A DNA stretch of 36,140 nt, from contig JAFDVU010000059.1 in the NCBI GenBank assembly GCA_018268835.1, forward strand, positions 1 to 36,140, read 5' to 3'. The notes beneath the pieces are model-generated. The model made no database searches and was not told the origin of the DNA. It saw only the letters and a list, made by a program, of their open reading frames with translations. The stretch comes from Acidobacteriota bacterium. GTDB lineage: Bacteria > Acidobacteriota > Terriglobia > Bryobacterales > Bryobacteraceae. This document shows positions 16,020 to 25,297 of the stretch, one piece after another. The position numbers were made by a program, and so were the translations under genes. Positions within the stretch are counted from its first letter, which is position 1, and every line of letters begins with the position of its first letter.

Positions 16020-16040
16020 GCCGGCGGCGGGGCCGCCGGC
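16020..16040. terminator. Strong bidirectional hairpin between smc and the sugar operon
   Basis: GCCGGCGGC-GGG-GCCGCCGGC is a perfect 9-bp all-GC stem with a 3-nt loop in the 30-bp gap between convergent stop codons. No T-tract follows on either side. Confidence 0.6.
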
Positions 16041-16043
16041 GCG

Positions 16044-16985
16044 TCACTTCCGCGGTTGGTTCTCTTCCGCCGAACGTACGATGTAGTTCGGCCGCCTGCG
16101 CCCCACCTGCAGGCTCAGCCACAGGTATTGCCCGACGATGCCGAACCCCAGGCTCGTCAGGGCGCCGAAAAAGAGAATGCCCAGCACGATCGGCGTGTAG
16201 CCGGGCACTGCGATATTGCCGCGCAGTTTCGCCACCAGCACCAGCGCGCTCGTCGCCAGCGCCAGCACCAACGAGACGCCGCCCGACCAGAGCAGGATCT
16301 GTATCGGCAGGTCGGTGAAGTTGAACACACTGTTGAAGGAGTAGCGCAGCTTCTTGCGCAGCGTCCAGGCGCTCTTGCCTTCCAGACGCTTCTGCCGCTC
16401 GTAGACCACGTACTCGCGCCGGTAGCCGATCCAGAACAATAGGGCGATCAGGTTGGTGTCCACGCCCTGCAGCCGCAGCAGGTGGTCGCGCACCTCGGCC
16501 GTACACGCGAAAACGTCCACTCCGCCGGACGGCATGTCGTGGATCACAAACGCGCGGTACAGGCGCCAGAACAGGTTCGACGCCACTTCGCTGAGCCAGG
16601 GATCGGAGCGCTTGCCGCGCACGCCGAAAACGATCTCCGCCCGCCCTTCGCCCAGGATTTCGAAGAAGCGCCGCGCCAGATCGATCGGCTCCTGCAGATC
16701 CGCCGCCATCACCGCAAGGTTGCCGCCGCGCGCCCGCTCCATCCCGGCGGCGATCGCGGCAAAGCTCCCGAAGTTGCGGCTCAGCGCCAGCAACTGGCTG
16801 CGGAAGCCCGCCGCGGGCAGGCGTTCCCGCAGGATCTCCAGGCAGCGGTCGGGACTGCCGTCCACCACGAAGACCACTTCGAACTCGCCGCCCACCTCCC
16901 GGTTCAGCCGCTCCAGTTCGGCCAGCAGACGCGGCAGGTTGGCCTCGTTGCGGTATACCGGGATCACCAGCGACGAGCCGCTCAT
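16044..16985 (-). CDS. Family 2 glycosyltransferase, polyprenyl-phosphate sugar transferase type (GtrB/ArnC-like)
   Basis: 313 aa from ATG at 16985, whose ATGA overlaps the TGA of the upstream gene; longer open frames upstream are read-through into another frame. The GT-A domain begins SLVIPVYRNEANL and carries DGSPD (D42) and the metal/nucleotide loop VMAADLQEP (D96), close to the ADLQDP of DPM1, GtrB and ArnC. Two C-terminal transmembrane helices, about residues 230-252 and 262-288, anchor it to the inner membrane. Enzymes of this type transfer a sugar from a nucleotide donor to undecaprenyl phosphate on the cytoplasmic face. In context it probably handles the 3-acetamido sugar made by the two upstream genes. 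Confidence 0.87.
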   Translation of the reverse strand: MSGSSLVIPVYRNEANLPRLLAELERLNREVGGEFEVVFVVDGSPDRCLEILRERLPAAGFRSQLLALSRNFGSFAAIAAGMERARGGNLAVMAADLQEPIDLARRFFEILGEGRAEIVFGVRGKRSDPWLSEVASNLFWRLYRAFVIHDMPSGGVDVFACTAEVRDHLLRLQGVDTNLIALLFWIGYRREYVVYERQKRLEGKSAWTLRKKLRYSFNSVFNFTDLPIQILLWSGGVSLVLALATSALVLVAKLRGNIAVPGYTPIVLGILFFGALTSLGFGIVGQYLWLSLQVGRRRPNYIVRSAEENQPRK

Positions 16986-17932
16986 TCCCCGCCCGCCTTC
17001 ACCAGTTCCAGGAACCGCGCGTACTCGCGAATGTAGCTCTCCGGGTTGTAGAAATCCGAAGCCAGCACCAGCAGTACGCCGTCCGGCGTGTACTTGTACT
17101 GCGTGGCCCACACCATGGGCTCGATGTGCAGCCCCACCGAGGGCGAATCCAGGGCGAACTCCTGGCGGTGGGTTCCATCGTCCGCCACCACATGGCAGCG
17201 CCCGTGCACGCAGATCAGGAACTGATGCAAGTGCCGGTGCGCGTGTTCGCCCCGAATCTCCTTGTTCGCGACGCCATACACCAGGAAGTAGCGTTTGACC
17301 TCGAACGGCACCTCGCGGCCGATTTCGCCGTAGCTCAGGTTGCCGCGCAAATCGTCCACCTCGGGCAGGCGGTGCAGCGTGACGCCCTTCACACGTGTGG
17401 GAAACGCGCCGGTGGCACGTCCGGCTTCCATCGCGGGCGCGTCCGCTTCGCCGGCCGAGGCACCCTCGTACCCGGTGATGCGCGCCGGGTTGCCGGTCAC
17501 GATCGCCAGCGGGGGCACGTTGCGCGTGACCACCGCGCCCGCTCCCACCATCGCGCGTTCGCCGATCGTGATCCCCGGCAGGATCGTCGCGTTGGCCCCG
17601 ATCGACGCGCCCCGCTTCACCAGCGTGCGCGCGAACTGGGCCGGCCGCTGCCGGCTGCGCGGGAAGGGGTCGTTCGAAAAGGTGACGTCCGGCCCTACGA
17701 AGACGTCGTCTTCCAGGGTCACCCCGTCCCACAACTGCACCCCGGACTTGATGGTGACGCGATCTCCCACCTGCACGTCGTTCTCAATGAAGACGTGGTC
17801 GCAGAGATTGCAGTCGGCACCGATCACAGCGCCGGGCAGGATATGGACAAACGCCCACACCCGCGTGCCGGGGCCGACGTTCGCGCTCTCCACGATTGCG
17901 GCCTCGTGCCGGAAGTATCCCGCGGGGGTCAT
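16982..17932 (-). CDS. WxcM-like fusion: N-acetyltransferase plus dTDP-sugar 3,4-ketoisomerase
   Basis: 316 aa. Residues 1-150 are a left-handed beta-helix acyltransferase of hexapeptide repeats (VGPGTRVWAF, AVIGADCNLCDHVFI, SIGANATILPGITIGERAMVGAGAVVTRNVP). Residues about 178-316 are a cupin of the FdtA/QdtA type with the catalytic RGEHAH (H230, H232) and HQFLICVHGRC. FdtA/QdtA enzymes move the keto group of dTDP-4-keto-6-deoxyglucose from C4 to C3; the acetyltransferase acts after transamination. The two activities are also fused in Xanthomonas WxcM. ATGA overlaps join it to both neighbours. The predicted product is dTDP-3-acetamido-3,6-dideoxyhexose (Fuc3NAc or Qui3NAc); the cupin subtype, which decides galacto against gluco, cannot be set by eye. 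Confidence 0.9.
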   Translation of the reverse strand: MTPAGYFRHEAAIVESANVGPGTRVWAFVHILPGAVIGADCNLCDHVFIENDVQVGDRVTIKSGVQLWDGVTLEDDVFVGPDVTFSNDPFPRSRQRPAQFARTLVKRGASIGANATILPGITIGERAMVGAGAVVTRNVPPLAIVTGNPARITGYEGASAGEADAPAMEAGRATGAFPTRVKGVTLHRLPEVDDLRGNLSYGEIGREVPFEVKRYFLVYGVANKEIRGEHAHRHLHQFLICVHGRCHVVADDGTHRQEFALDSPSVGLHIEPMVWATQYKYTPDGVLLVLASDFYNPESYIREYARFLELVKAGGE

Positions 17933-19035
17933 GGCCGGTTCCTTTCCGCCAGCGCGCGCAGCGCATCCGCGATGGATTCGATTTCCTCCTCGCGCAACTC
18001 CGGATAGCACGGGAGCGTGAGGACCTCGCCCGCCGCGCGCTCCGTCTCGGGCAGCGCGGGCGGCACGGCGCCGGCTCGCGACGCCGCTTCCTGCAGATGA
18101 TCCGGCACGGGATAGTGGACGTCGGTGGCGATGCCGCACGCTTTCAGCTCCTCCCGTGTCTCGTCGCGCCGGGCGACCCGGATCACGTAGAGGTGCGCCA
18201 CGTATTCGTCGCCGAACCCGCGCGGGCAATCCACGGCGGACCCGGCCAGCGCCGCGCTGTAGCGGGCGGCGATCTCGCGGCGCCGCCGGTTCCACCCGTC
18301 GAGCAGCGGCAGTTTGGCGCGCAGGATCGCCGCCTGCATTTCGTCCATGCGGCTGTTGCGCCCGGTCTCGGCGGAATGATACTTGCGGCTCCAGCCGTAT
18401 TGCCGGAGCGACATCACGCGGCGCGCCAGAGCGGCATCGGAAGCGATCACCGCGCCGCCGTCGCCGCACGCGCCCAGATTCTTGGTCGGATAAAAGCTGA
18501 AGCAACCCATCGCGCCCCAGGTGCCCGCCTTGCGCCCGGCGATCGACGCGCCGTGCGCCTGCGCGCAGTCTTCGATGAGCGGCACCCCGGCGCGTTGCGT
18601 GACTTCGAGCAGCGCCGCCACGTCCGCCATGCATCCGTAGAGATGCGTCGCGATCACCGCGCGCGTACGCGGCGTGATCGCCCCGGCCAGGTGCGCGGCG
18701 GAGAGATTGCGTGTCGCCGGATCGATCTCCGCGTAGCGCGGTTGCGCGCCGGCAAGGCGAATCGCGGTGGAGGAGTAGCCGCCGGCGTTGGCCGCGGTCA
18801 CCACCTCGTCGCCCGGGCCAATGCCGAGCGCGCGTAGCGCCAACTCCAGCGCATCCGTGCCGTTGGCCACGGAAACGCAATGCGCCGCGCCGCAATACGC
18901 GGCGAATTCATGTTCGAAGGCGTCGCACTCGGGACCGAGGATGAACCATCCCCGGTCGAGGACGCGCTGTACCCCGGCGGCGAGAGCGGCGCGCAACGGC
19001 GCGGGGGTGCGGTTGAGGTCGTTGAACGGTATCAT
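17929..19035 (-). CDS. DegT/DnrJ/EryC1/StrS-family sugar aminotransferase (FdtB/QdtB-like)
   Basis: 368 aa when started at ATG 19035 (MIPFNDLNRT, the usual family N-terminus). A TTG at 19059 would add 8 residues. PLP-binding features are intact: the NGTDALELAL loop (58-67), D156 in IEDCAQAHGA, and the Schiff-base lysine K185 in SFYPTKNLGACGDGG. Such enzymes transfer an amino group from glutamate to a keto sugar nucleotide, here most likely position C3 of dTDP-3-keto-6-deoxyhexose given the adjacent ketoisomerase. It is first in the three-gene operon and overlaps the fusion gene by 4 bp. A GATAAT -10 candidate lies 24 bp upstream. rmlA and rmlB, which make the precursor, are not in the window. 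Confidence 0.92.
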   Translation of the reverse strand: MIPFNDLNRTPAPLRAALAAGVQRVLDRGWFILGPECDAFEHEFAAYCGAAHCVSVANGTDALELALRALGIGPGDEVVTAANAGGYSSTAIRLAGAQPRYAEIDPATRNLSAAHLAGAITPRTRAVIATHLYGCMADVAALLEVTQRAGVPLIEDCAQAHGASIAGRKAGTWGAMGCFSFYPTKNLGACGDGGAVIASDAALARRVMSLRQYGWSRKYHSAETGRNSRMDEMQAAILRAKLPLLDGWNRRRREIAARYSAALAGSAVDCPRGFGDEYVAHLYVIRVARRDETREELKACGIATDVHYPVPDHLQEAASRAGAVPPALPETERAAGEVLTLPCYPELREEEIESIADALRALAERNRP

Positions 19036-19058
19036 CACGGCGAGCCGGCCGACGCACA

Positions 19059-19064
19059 ATTATC
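19059..19064 (-). promoter_or_regulatory. Possible -10 box of the sugar operon
   Basis: GATAAT on the minus strand predicts +1 near 19052 and a 16- to 17-nt leader before ATG 19035. The TTG at 19059 would then lie upstream of the transcript start, which supports the shorter reading frame. Confidence 0.4.
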
Positions 19065-19117
19065 CCAGGATTCGCCCCGGCATGGCCATTCGAACGCGGC
19101 TGCCCCGATGCCCCGCC

Positions 19118-19123
19118 TATACT
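19118..19123 (+). promoter_or_regulatory. -10 box, predicted leaderless start of the exported unknown gene
   Basis: TATACT predicts +1 at 19130, one nucleotide before the ATG at 19131. No -35 or Shine-Dalgarno sequence is visible. Confidence 0.55.
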
Positions 19124-19130
19124 GGTTGTT

Positions 19131-19640
19131 ATGCGTACCTGCCTGATTGCTGTCATCGGAGTCACCCTGATGGCCCAAACCGCCGGCGGCCTTCGCTGGA
19201 CGCCACCCGCCGGATGGAAGAGCGAGGGGACCGCACCCATGCGCGCCGCCACCTACAAAATTCCGCCGGCTGCCGGAGACCAGGTTGGCGCGGAGTGCGT
19301 GGTCTACTTCTTCGGCGTGGGCCAGGGCGGCAGCGTGCAGGCCAACATCGACCGTTGGAATGGCCAACTCACGCAGGCGGATGGAAAACCCGCCGCCGCG
19401 AACATCCGGAAGCGGACGGTTCACGGGTTGCCCGTAACCACCATCGACGTGACCGGAGCGTACACCGGTATGGGCGGACCCGGGGCGCCGGCGGCAACCG
19501 CCAGGGGAGGCTACCGACTCCTGGGCGCGATCATTGAAAATCCCGGTGGAAATGTCTTCCTGAAATTCACCGGGCCGGCCAAAACCATCGCCGCCAACGA
19601 ACGGAATTTCGAACTGTTGCTGGATTCGTTTCAGAAGTAG
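19131..19640 (+). CDS. Exported protein of unknown function
   Basis: 169 aa with a signal peptide (MRTCLIAVIGVTLMAQTAGG). The mature part begins LRWTPPAGWKSE and continues with MRAATYKIP, ECVVYFFGVGQGGSVQANIDRWNGQ and VFLKFTGPAKTIAANERNFELLLDSF. This arrangement, with a Trp-x-x-P-x-x-W start and a final helix containing phenylalanines, resembles small secreted alpha/beta proteins of a PsbP/Mog1-like type, but I cannot assign a family. No catalytic motif is obvious. Its TAG stop directly abuts the 3' CCA end of tmRNA on the other strand, so the two transcripts must overlap unless both stop within a few bases. Confidence 0.75.
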   Translation: MRTCLIAVIGVTLMAQTAGGLRWTPPAGWKSEGTAPMRAATYKIPPAAGDQVGAECVVYFFGVGQGGSVQANIDRWNGQLTQADGKPAAANIRKRTVHGLPVTTIDVTGAYTGMGGPGAPAATARGGYRLLGAIIENPGGNVFLKFTGPAKTIAANERNFELLLDSFQK

Positions 19641-19991
19641 TGGTGGAGGCGCCGGGAGTTGAACCCGGGTCCGAAAAAGCTCGCAATGAGAAGCCTACGT
19701 GCGTAGCCGGCTCAAAATCTTCGGCCGACGCTTCAGAACCGGCGAGAGCGGCGGCGGCCTAGCCCGATTGAGTTTCAGCCTGCGGCTCCGGACCGAAGCT
19801 TTTGGCCAATCCCGCAAGATGACGCTCACTCACCGCCGCGCGGGCTCAGCGGCTGGAGCGGCTACTTAATTAATTAAGCAGCGTATGCAAACTGCGTGTT
19901 GGCAGTTATGGTTCGCGATCGTTTTACGGGGGCTCGCAACCCGGCACGCCTCCCCACCACGATTCAATCCCGTCGAAGCCGTTACGCCCCC
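19641..19991 (-). ncRNA. ssrA: Transfer-messenger RNA (tmRNA)
   Basis: A standard one-piece tmRNA of 351 nt. The 5' end, GGGGGCGTAACGGC followed by TTCGACGGGATTG, pairs its first seven bases with CGCCTCC of the 3' end, which finishes in an encoded CCA (19643-19641). The T-arm CCGGG-TTCAACT-CCCGG is clear. The tag frame starts at GCC (19903) and reads A-N-T-Q-F-A-Y-A-A then TAA, followed by further overlapping in-frame or near-frame stops in TAATTAATTAAG. tmRNA with SmpB frees stalled ribosomes and adds this degradation tag. The ends are inferred from acceptor-stem pairing. A TAGAAT candidate promoter lies about 33 bp upstream. Confidence 0.97.
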
Positions 19992-20023
19992 ACTCGATCA
20001 AAACGGGCAGGTACTACACTTTC

Positions 20024-20029
20024 ATTCTA
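20024..20029 (-). promoter_or_regulatory. Possible -10 box for tmRNA
   Basis: TAGAAT on the minus strand predicts +1 at 20017, 26 nt upstream of the mature 5' end, leaving a short leader for RNase P removal. The -35 region is not convincing. Confidence 0.35.
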
Positions 20030-20094
20030 CACCCCCGGCACAAGGGAGGCGCTTGCGCTTTAGATTAGGGAGCGCTTTCGCGCGCCGCCGCCGT

Positions 20095-20100
20095 TATAAT
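20095..20100 (+). promoter_or_regulatory. -10 box, predicted leaderless start of the transthyretin-like gene
   Basis: A consensus TATAAT predicts +1 at 20107, exactly the A of the ATG. It is the clearest example of the pattern in this window. Confidence 0.65.
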
Positions 20101-20106
20101 TGAGGT

Positions 20107-20493
20107 ATGCGTAATCGGGGCATCACACTCCTCCGCCTTTGTGTGCTCGCGCTCACAGTTTGCGCGCTGGCATCCGCCGGACCGCCCATGACCCGCATCA
20201 CCCTCGTGGTCAAGGCGCGCGACGGCCAACCGGTGGACCGGGCCAGCGTCATCGTCAACTTCATCGAGGGCCACTCCGTCATCAAGCTCGGCAAGGCCGT
20301 CAAACAGACCTACGAACTGCGCACCAATCAGGAAGGCCAGGCGAGCATCCCCTCCATCCCGCAGGGGAAGATCCGTATTCAGGTCATCGCCAAGGCGTAC
20401 CAGACATTCGGACAGGTCTTCGACATCACCGAGGAGAACAAGACGATCAACATCACGCTGAACCCGCCGCAGCAACAATACACCGCGCATTAA
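20107..20493 (+). CDS. Exported small beta-sandwich protein (carboxypeptidase-regulatory/transthyretin-like)
   Basis: 128 aa with a signal peptide (residues 1-24, [23 protein letters not shown]). The mature domain, [25 protein letters not shown] ... [30 protein letters not shown], has the strand and turn pattern of CarboxypepD_reg and transthyretin-like folds: a variable loop, then TNxxGxAxIxxIPxGxxxIxVxAxGY. These domains are usually binding or structural modules and no catalytic residue is evident. Free-standing copies are common in Acidobacteriota by general experience. The stop is followed after 8 bp by the SEC-C gene, so cotranscription is likely. Confidence 0.75.
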   Translation: MRNRGITLLRLCVLALTVCALASAGPPMTRITLVVKARDGQPVDRASVIVNFIEGHSVIKLGKAVKQTYELRTNQEGQASIPSIPQGKIRIQVIAKAYQTFGQVFDITEENKTINITLNPPQQQYTAH

Positions 20494-20501
20494 CCTCGCA
20501 C

Positions 20502-21716
<1,215 letters not shown>

Positions 21717-21728
21717 CCGAGGACCATC

Positions 21729-22769
21729 ATGATCCGGCTTTTCACCCTGACGCTATTTGTGTCCTTATCTCTGTTAGCCGCGGACCGCGTTGTGCTGACC
21801 AACGGCGACATCGTCACCGGAACGATCGTGAAGAAGGACGGCGCGAAGCTCACCATCAAGAGCGACCTCATGGGCCCGGTCACCATGCCATGGAGCGCCG
21901 TCAAGAGCATCACCAGCGATTCCGAACTCTTCGTTGAGCTGCCCGGTGGCGACACCGTGAAGGGAAAGCTCGCCACGGCCGCGGACCGGCTCGAGATCGC
22001 CATCCCCGGTGAAACCAGGAGCGCGCCCATTGCGCAGATCATCGCTGTGCGCGACGACGCCGAGCAGCATGCCTTCGAGCGGCTGGAACATCCCGGCCTG
22101 CTGGATCTGTGGAACGGGTACTTCGACATCGGCCTCGCACTGGCTCGCGGCAACGCTCGTACCGATACCCTGACCACGGCGTTCAACGCGGCCCGCGCCA
22201 CCCGCGCCGACAAAACCAGCGTTTACTTCAACCAGATTTACGGCACCGCGCGCGTCAACAACCTCACCAGCACCATCGCCAGCGCCGTCCGCGGCGGATG
22301 GCGCTACGACCGCAACTTCGGGTCGCGCTTCTTCCTGAACGCGATGAACGATTACGAGCATGACCGCTTCCAGAACCTCGACCTCCGCTTCGTGGTGGGC
22401 ACCGGCGCCGGCTACCACGCGGTGAAGCACGACGGCTTTACCCTGGACGTCGACGGCGGCGCCGACTATGCCCGCGAAAACTACCTGGACTCCCTGCGCC
22501 ACAACCTGGCCGAAGCCAACTTCGGCGACACCCTTGCCTACAGGCTGAACGGATCCACCTCGCTTACGCAGGCATTCCGCATGTTCAACAACCTCTCCGA
22601 CACAGGCCAGTATCGCGTCAACTCCGACCTTGGCATGGTTACGGTCGTGCGCAAATGGCTGGGCTGGCACGTCACCGCGAGCGACCGGTACATCAGCAAC
22701 CCGGCGGAAGGCCGTCAGCGCAACGATTTGCTGATCTCCACCGGCTTTCGCCTCAGCTTTGCGCGATAA
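21729..22769 (+). CDS. DUF481 (YdiY-like) outer-membrane beta-barrel protein
   Basis: 346 aa. The signal peptide is MIRLFTLTLFVSLSLLA. Residues about 20-110 are two small SH3-like beta modules (VVLTNGDIVTGTIVKKDGAKLTIKS ... MPWSAVKSI; VELPGGDTVKGKLATAADRLEIA), the usual N-terminal extension of these proteins. From about residue 130 (WNGYFDIGLALARGNARTDTL) the alternating pattern of a DUF481 barrel runs to the C-terminal RNDLLISTGFRLSFAR, with an aromatic near the end. E. coli YdiY is described as acid-inducible and relatives as salt-induced, but the function is not known. A GAGGA sequence precedes the start. It lies 12 bp after the SEC-C gene, so the three genes from 20107 probably form one operon. 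Confidence 0.87.
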   Translation: MIRLFTLTLFVSLSLLAADRVVLTNGDIVTGTIVKKDGAKLTIKSDLMGPVTMPWSAVKSITSDSELFVELPGGDTVKGKLATAADRLEIAIPGETRSAPIAQIIAVRDDAEQHAFERLEHPGLLDLWNGYFDIGLALARGNARTDTLTTAFNAARATRADKTSVYFNQIYGTARVNNLTSTIASAVRGGWRYDRNFGSRFFLNAMNDYEHDRFQNLDLRFVVGTGAGYHAVKHDGFTLDVDGGADYARENYLDSLRHNLAEANFGDTLAYRLNGSTSLTQAFRMFNNLSDTGQYRVNSDLGMVTVVRKWLGWHVTASDRYISNPAEGRQRNDLLISTGFRLSFAR

Positions 22770-22788
22770 GGATCGAATGGCGGAGTAG

Positions 22789-22794
22789 TAGAAT
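22789..22794 (+). promoter_or_regulatory. -10 box, predicted leaderless start of ggt
   Basis: TAGAAT predicts +1 at 22801, one nucleotide before the ATG at 22802. It lies 20 bp after the DUF481 stop codon, so ggt can be transcribed separately from the upstream operon. Confidence 0.55.
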
Positions 22795-22801
22795 CAGGTT
22801 T

Positions 22802-24460
22802 ATGCCTCGCGCGCTGGTACTCCTTCTTCTCGCGATTTCCGCGTGGGCGGCACAACCCGTCCGTGCCAGACACGGAATGGTGGTCAGCCGGGAGAAGCAC
22901 GCGACGGCGGCGGGGCTGGCCGTGCTCCAGTCCGGAGGAAACGCGATCGACGCCGCGGTCGCGGTGGGGTTCGCGCTTGCGGTGACGCATCCCAGCGCGG
23001 GCAACATCGGCGGCGGCGGCTTCATGCTGATCCGGCTCGCCGACGGCCGCACTACCTTCCTCGATTTCCGCGAGCGCGCGCCCCTGGCCGCCTCGCGCAA
23101 CATGTACATCGATCCGGCAACCGGCAAAGCCACGCAGGATAGCGTGCTCGGCTACCGCGCCGCGGGCGTGCCGGGCACCGTCCGCGGCCTGGAGTACGCC
23201 AACAAAAAGTACGGCCGCAAGCCGTGGGCGGCGCTGGTGCATCCCGCGGTGGAACTGGCGACCAGCGGCTTCCCCGTATCCTACGCTCAGGCGCAATCCT
23301 TCCGCGCCGCCCGCGCCCTGGCGCAGTTTCCCGAATCGAAACGCATTTTTCTCAATGACGGCAAATTCTATGAACCCGGCGATGTGCTGGTGCAGGGCGA
23401 TCTCGCACGCACGCTGGAGCGCGTCGAAAAGCAGGGATCGAAGGGCTTCTATGAAGGCCAGACCGCGCAACTGCTGGCCGAAGACGTCGCCCGGCACGGC
23501 GGCCTGATCACCGAAGAGGACCTGCGGCGCTACACCGTGCGCGAGTTAAAGCCGCTCACCGGAAGCTATCGCGGATATACCATCGTGACCGCGCCGCCAC
23601 CGAGTTCGGGCGGCGTGGGCGTGCTCGAAATGCTCGGCATGCTGGAGACCACCGGATACGAGAAGTCCGGCGCGGGCTCCGCAACCGCGGTTCACTACAT
23701 GGCCGAAGCCATGCGCCGCTATTTCGCGGACCGTTCCGAAAACCTGGGCGATCCCGACTTCTTCAAGGTGCCGCTCACCTCGCTGCTCGATCCGAAATAC
23801 ATCGCGAAACGCCGCGCTTCGATCGACCCCGTCAGTGCCACCCCAAGCAGCGCCATCAAGGCCGCTGCCTTCAACGGCAAAGAGTCCAACGAGACCACCC
23901 ACTTCACCGTCGCCGACGGCGAAGGCAACGTCGTATCCGTCACCTACACGCTCAACGGCGGCTACGGCAGCAAAGTTACGGCCACGGGCCTCGGCTTCCT
24001 GCTCAACAACGAGATGGACGATTTCGCCCCCAAGCCCGGCGAAGCCAACATGTACGGGCTCATCCAGGGTGAGGCCAACGCGATCGCGCCCGGCAAGACG
24101 CCGCTCTCATCCATGACTCCGACCATCGTGCTGCGCGACGGCAAACCCGTGCTCGCGCTCGGCTCGCCGGGCGGCCCCACCATCATCAACAGCGTGCTCG
24201 AGGTGATCGTCAACGTGCTCGATTTCGGCATGAACGTGCAGGATGCGGTAAACTGGCCACGCTTCCACCACCAGTGGCTACCCGATGTGCTGAGCATGGA
24301 ACCGGGTTATTCTCCGGATACGGTCGCGCTGCTCGAACAGCGCGGCTACAGGATTCGCCGGGTGGCTTCGCAGGGCGAGGTAGCCGCCATCCGTTGGGAC
24401 AACGGCTGGCTGGAGGGCGCGCCGGACCCGCGCACCGAAGCCACCGCGGAAGGACACTGA
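22802..24460 (+). CDS. ggt: Gamma-glutamyltransferase (glutathione hydrolase)
   Basis: 552 aa with a signal peptide (MPRALVLLLLAISAWAAQ), so periplasmic. The N-terminal large-subunit region has GGNAIDAAVAVGFALAVTHPSAGNIGGGGFML. The autocleavage and nucleophile site is ESNETTHFTVADGEGNVVS, where T365 becomes the N-terminus of the small subunit. The downstream glycine-rich GSPGGPTIINSVLEVIVNVLDF segment is intact, as is PLSSMTPTIV, which contributes to the oxyanion and substrate pocket. Ggt is an N-terminal nucleophile hydrolase that cleaves glutathione and transfers or hydrolyses gamma-glutamyl groups, supplying Cys-Gly and glutamate. The ATG at 22802 is preferred to upstream in-frame codons inside the DUF481 gene. 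The next gene starts 6 bp after the stop. Confidence 0.96.
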   Translation: MPRALVLLLLAISAWAAQPVRARHGMVVSREKHATAAGLAVLQSGGNAIDAAVAVGFALAVTHPSAGNIGGGGFMLIRLADGRTTFLDFRERAPLAASRNMYIDPATGKATQDSVLGYRAAGVPGTVRGLEYANKKYGRKPWAALVHPAVELATSGFPVSYAQAQSFRAARALAQFPESKRIFLNDGKFYEPGDVLVQGDLARTLERVEKQGSKGFYEGQTAQLLAEDVARHGGLITEEDLRRYTVRELKPLTGSYRGYTIVTAPPPSSGGVGVLEMLGMLETTGYEKSGAGSATAVHYMAEAMRRYFADRSENLGDPDFFKVPLTSLLDPKYIAKRRASIDPVSATPSSAIKAAAFNGKESNETTHFTVADGEGNVVSVTYTLNGGYGSKVTATGLGFLLNNEMDDFAPKPGEANMYGLIQGEANAIAPGKTPLSSMTPTIVLRDGKPVLALGSPGGPTIINSVLEVIVNVLDFGMNVQDAVNWPRFHHQWLPDVLSMEPGYSPDTVALLEQRGYRIRRVASQGEVAAIRWDNGWLEGAPDPRTEATAEGH

Positions 24461-24466
24461 ATTCGG

Positions 24467-25297
24467 ATGGACCACGTACTTTCAACCCATCTCTTCGTCA
24501 ATCACCGGCTGACCTCGGCGCTGTTGACGAAGATCCAGCAGGCCGGCATCGGCGCCGTGGAGATCTTCTGCGCGCGCCAGCACCTCGACTACCGGGACAA
24601 GCCGCAGATCACCGAGCTCGGCCACTGGTTCCGCGATTCCGAGCTCAAAATGCATTCGCTCCACTCGCCCATGTACAGCGACGAATACTGGGGACGCTCC
24701 GGCCCGCACGCGCTGATCACCATCACCGAACCGGTGAAGGGCGAGCGCCTGCGCATGGTGGACGAGATCAAGCGCGCGCTCGAAATCGCCGAGTGTATTC
24801 CGTTCCGCTACCTGGTGCAGCACATCGGCGTCGCCGGCGAGGAGTTCGACCTGCGCAAGGTGGACGCCGCCTTCTCCGCGCTCGAGCAGATCAACCTGTT
24901 CGCGCGCGCCCGGGGCGTCGAGGTGCTGCTCGAAAATACACCCAACGACCTCGCCAACGCCGAGCGCCTGCTGCAATTCCAGGAATTGACCCACGTCGGC
25001 CTGAACTACTGCTTCGATGCCGGCCACGCGCACATGACCCCGCGCGGCATCGCCCGGCAGTTCGACCTGATGAAGGAGCGCATCCGCTCCACACACGTAC
25101 ACGATAACAACGGCAAGGACGACCAGCACCTCGCCCCGCTGTCGGAGGGAGGCACCATCGATTGGAAGCAGACGATGGAACTGCTGCGCAGCCGTCCCGG
25201 ACAGTATCCCCTGCTGTTGGAATTGAAGGAGCGCGCCGACACCGCCAACCAGTTGGAGTTTGCGCTCGAAACCTTCGACCGTCTCGAACAACAATGA
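24467..25297 (+). CDS. Sugar phosphate isomerase/epimerase-like TIM-barrel protein (xylose-isomerase-like)
   Basis: 276 aa. It has the AP-endonuclease-2/xylose-isomerase-like barrel pattern, with candidate metal ligands in order: E in VLLENT (about 155), D and H in CFDAGHAHM (about 185-188), H in STHVHDN (about 213) and E in LLLELKE (about 250). Early strands read [12 protein letters not shown] and MHSLHSPM. Members isomerise or epimerise sugars, inositols or hydroxypyruvate, or act as AP endonucleases; the substrate cannot be read here. Cytoplasmic, with no signal peptide. It starts 6 bp after ggt and its TGA overlaps the ATG of asnS (ATGA), so it is translationally coupled to a housekeeping gene, which suggests steady expression. 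Confidence 0.82.
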   Translation: MDHVLSTHLFVNHRLTSALLTKIQQAGIGAVEIFCARQHLDYRDKPQITELGHWFRDSELKMHSLHSPMYSDEYWGRSGPHALITITEPVKGERLRMVDEIKRALEIAECIPFRYLVQHIGVAGEEFDLRKVDAAFSALEQINLFARARGVEVLLENTPNDLANAERLLQFQELTHVGLNYCFDAGHAHMTPRGIARQFDLMKERIRSTHVHDNNGKDDQHLAPLSEGGTIDWKQTMELLRSRPGQYPLLLELKERADTANQLEFALETFDRLEQQ

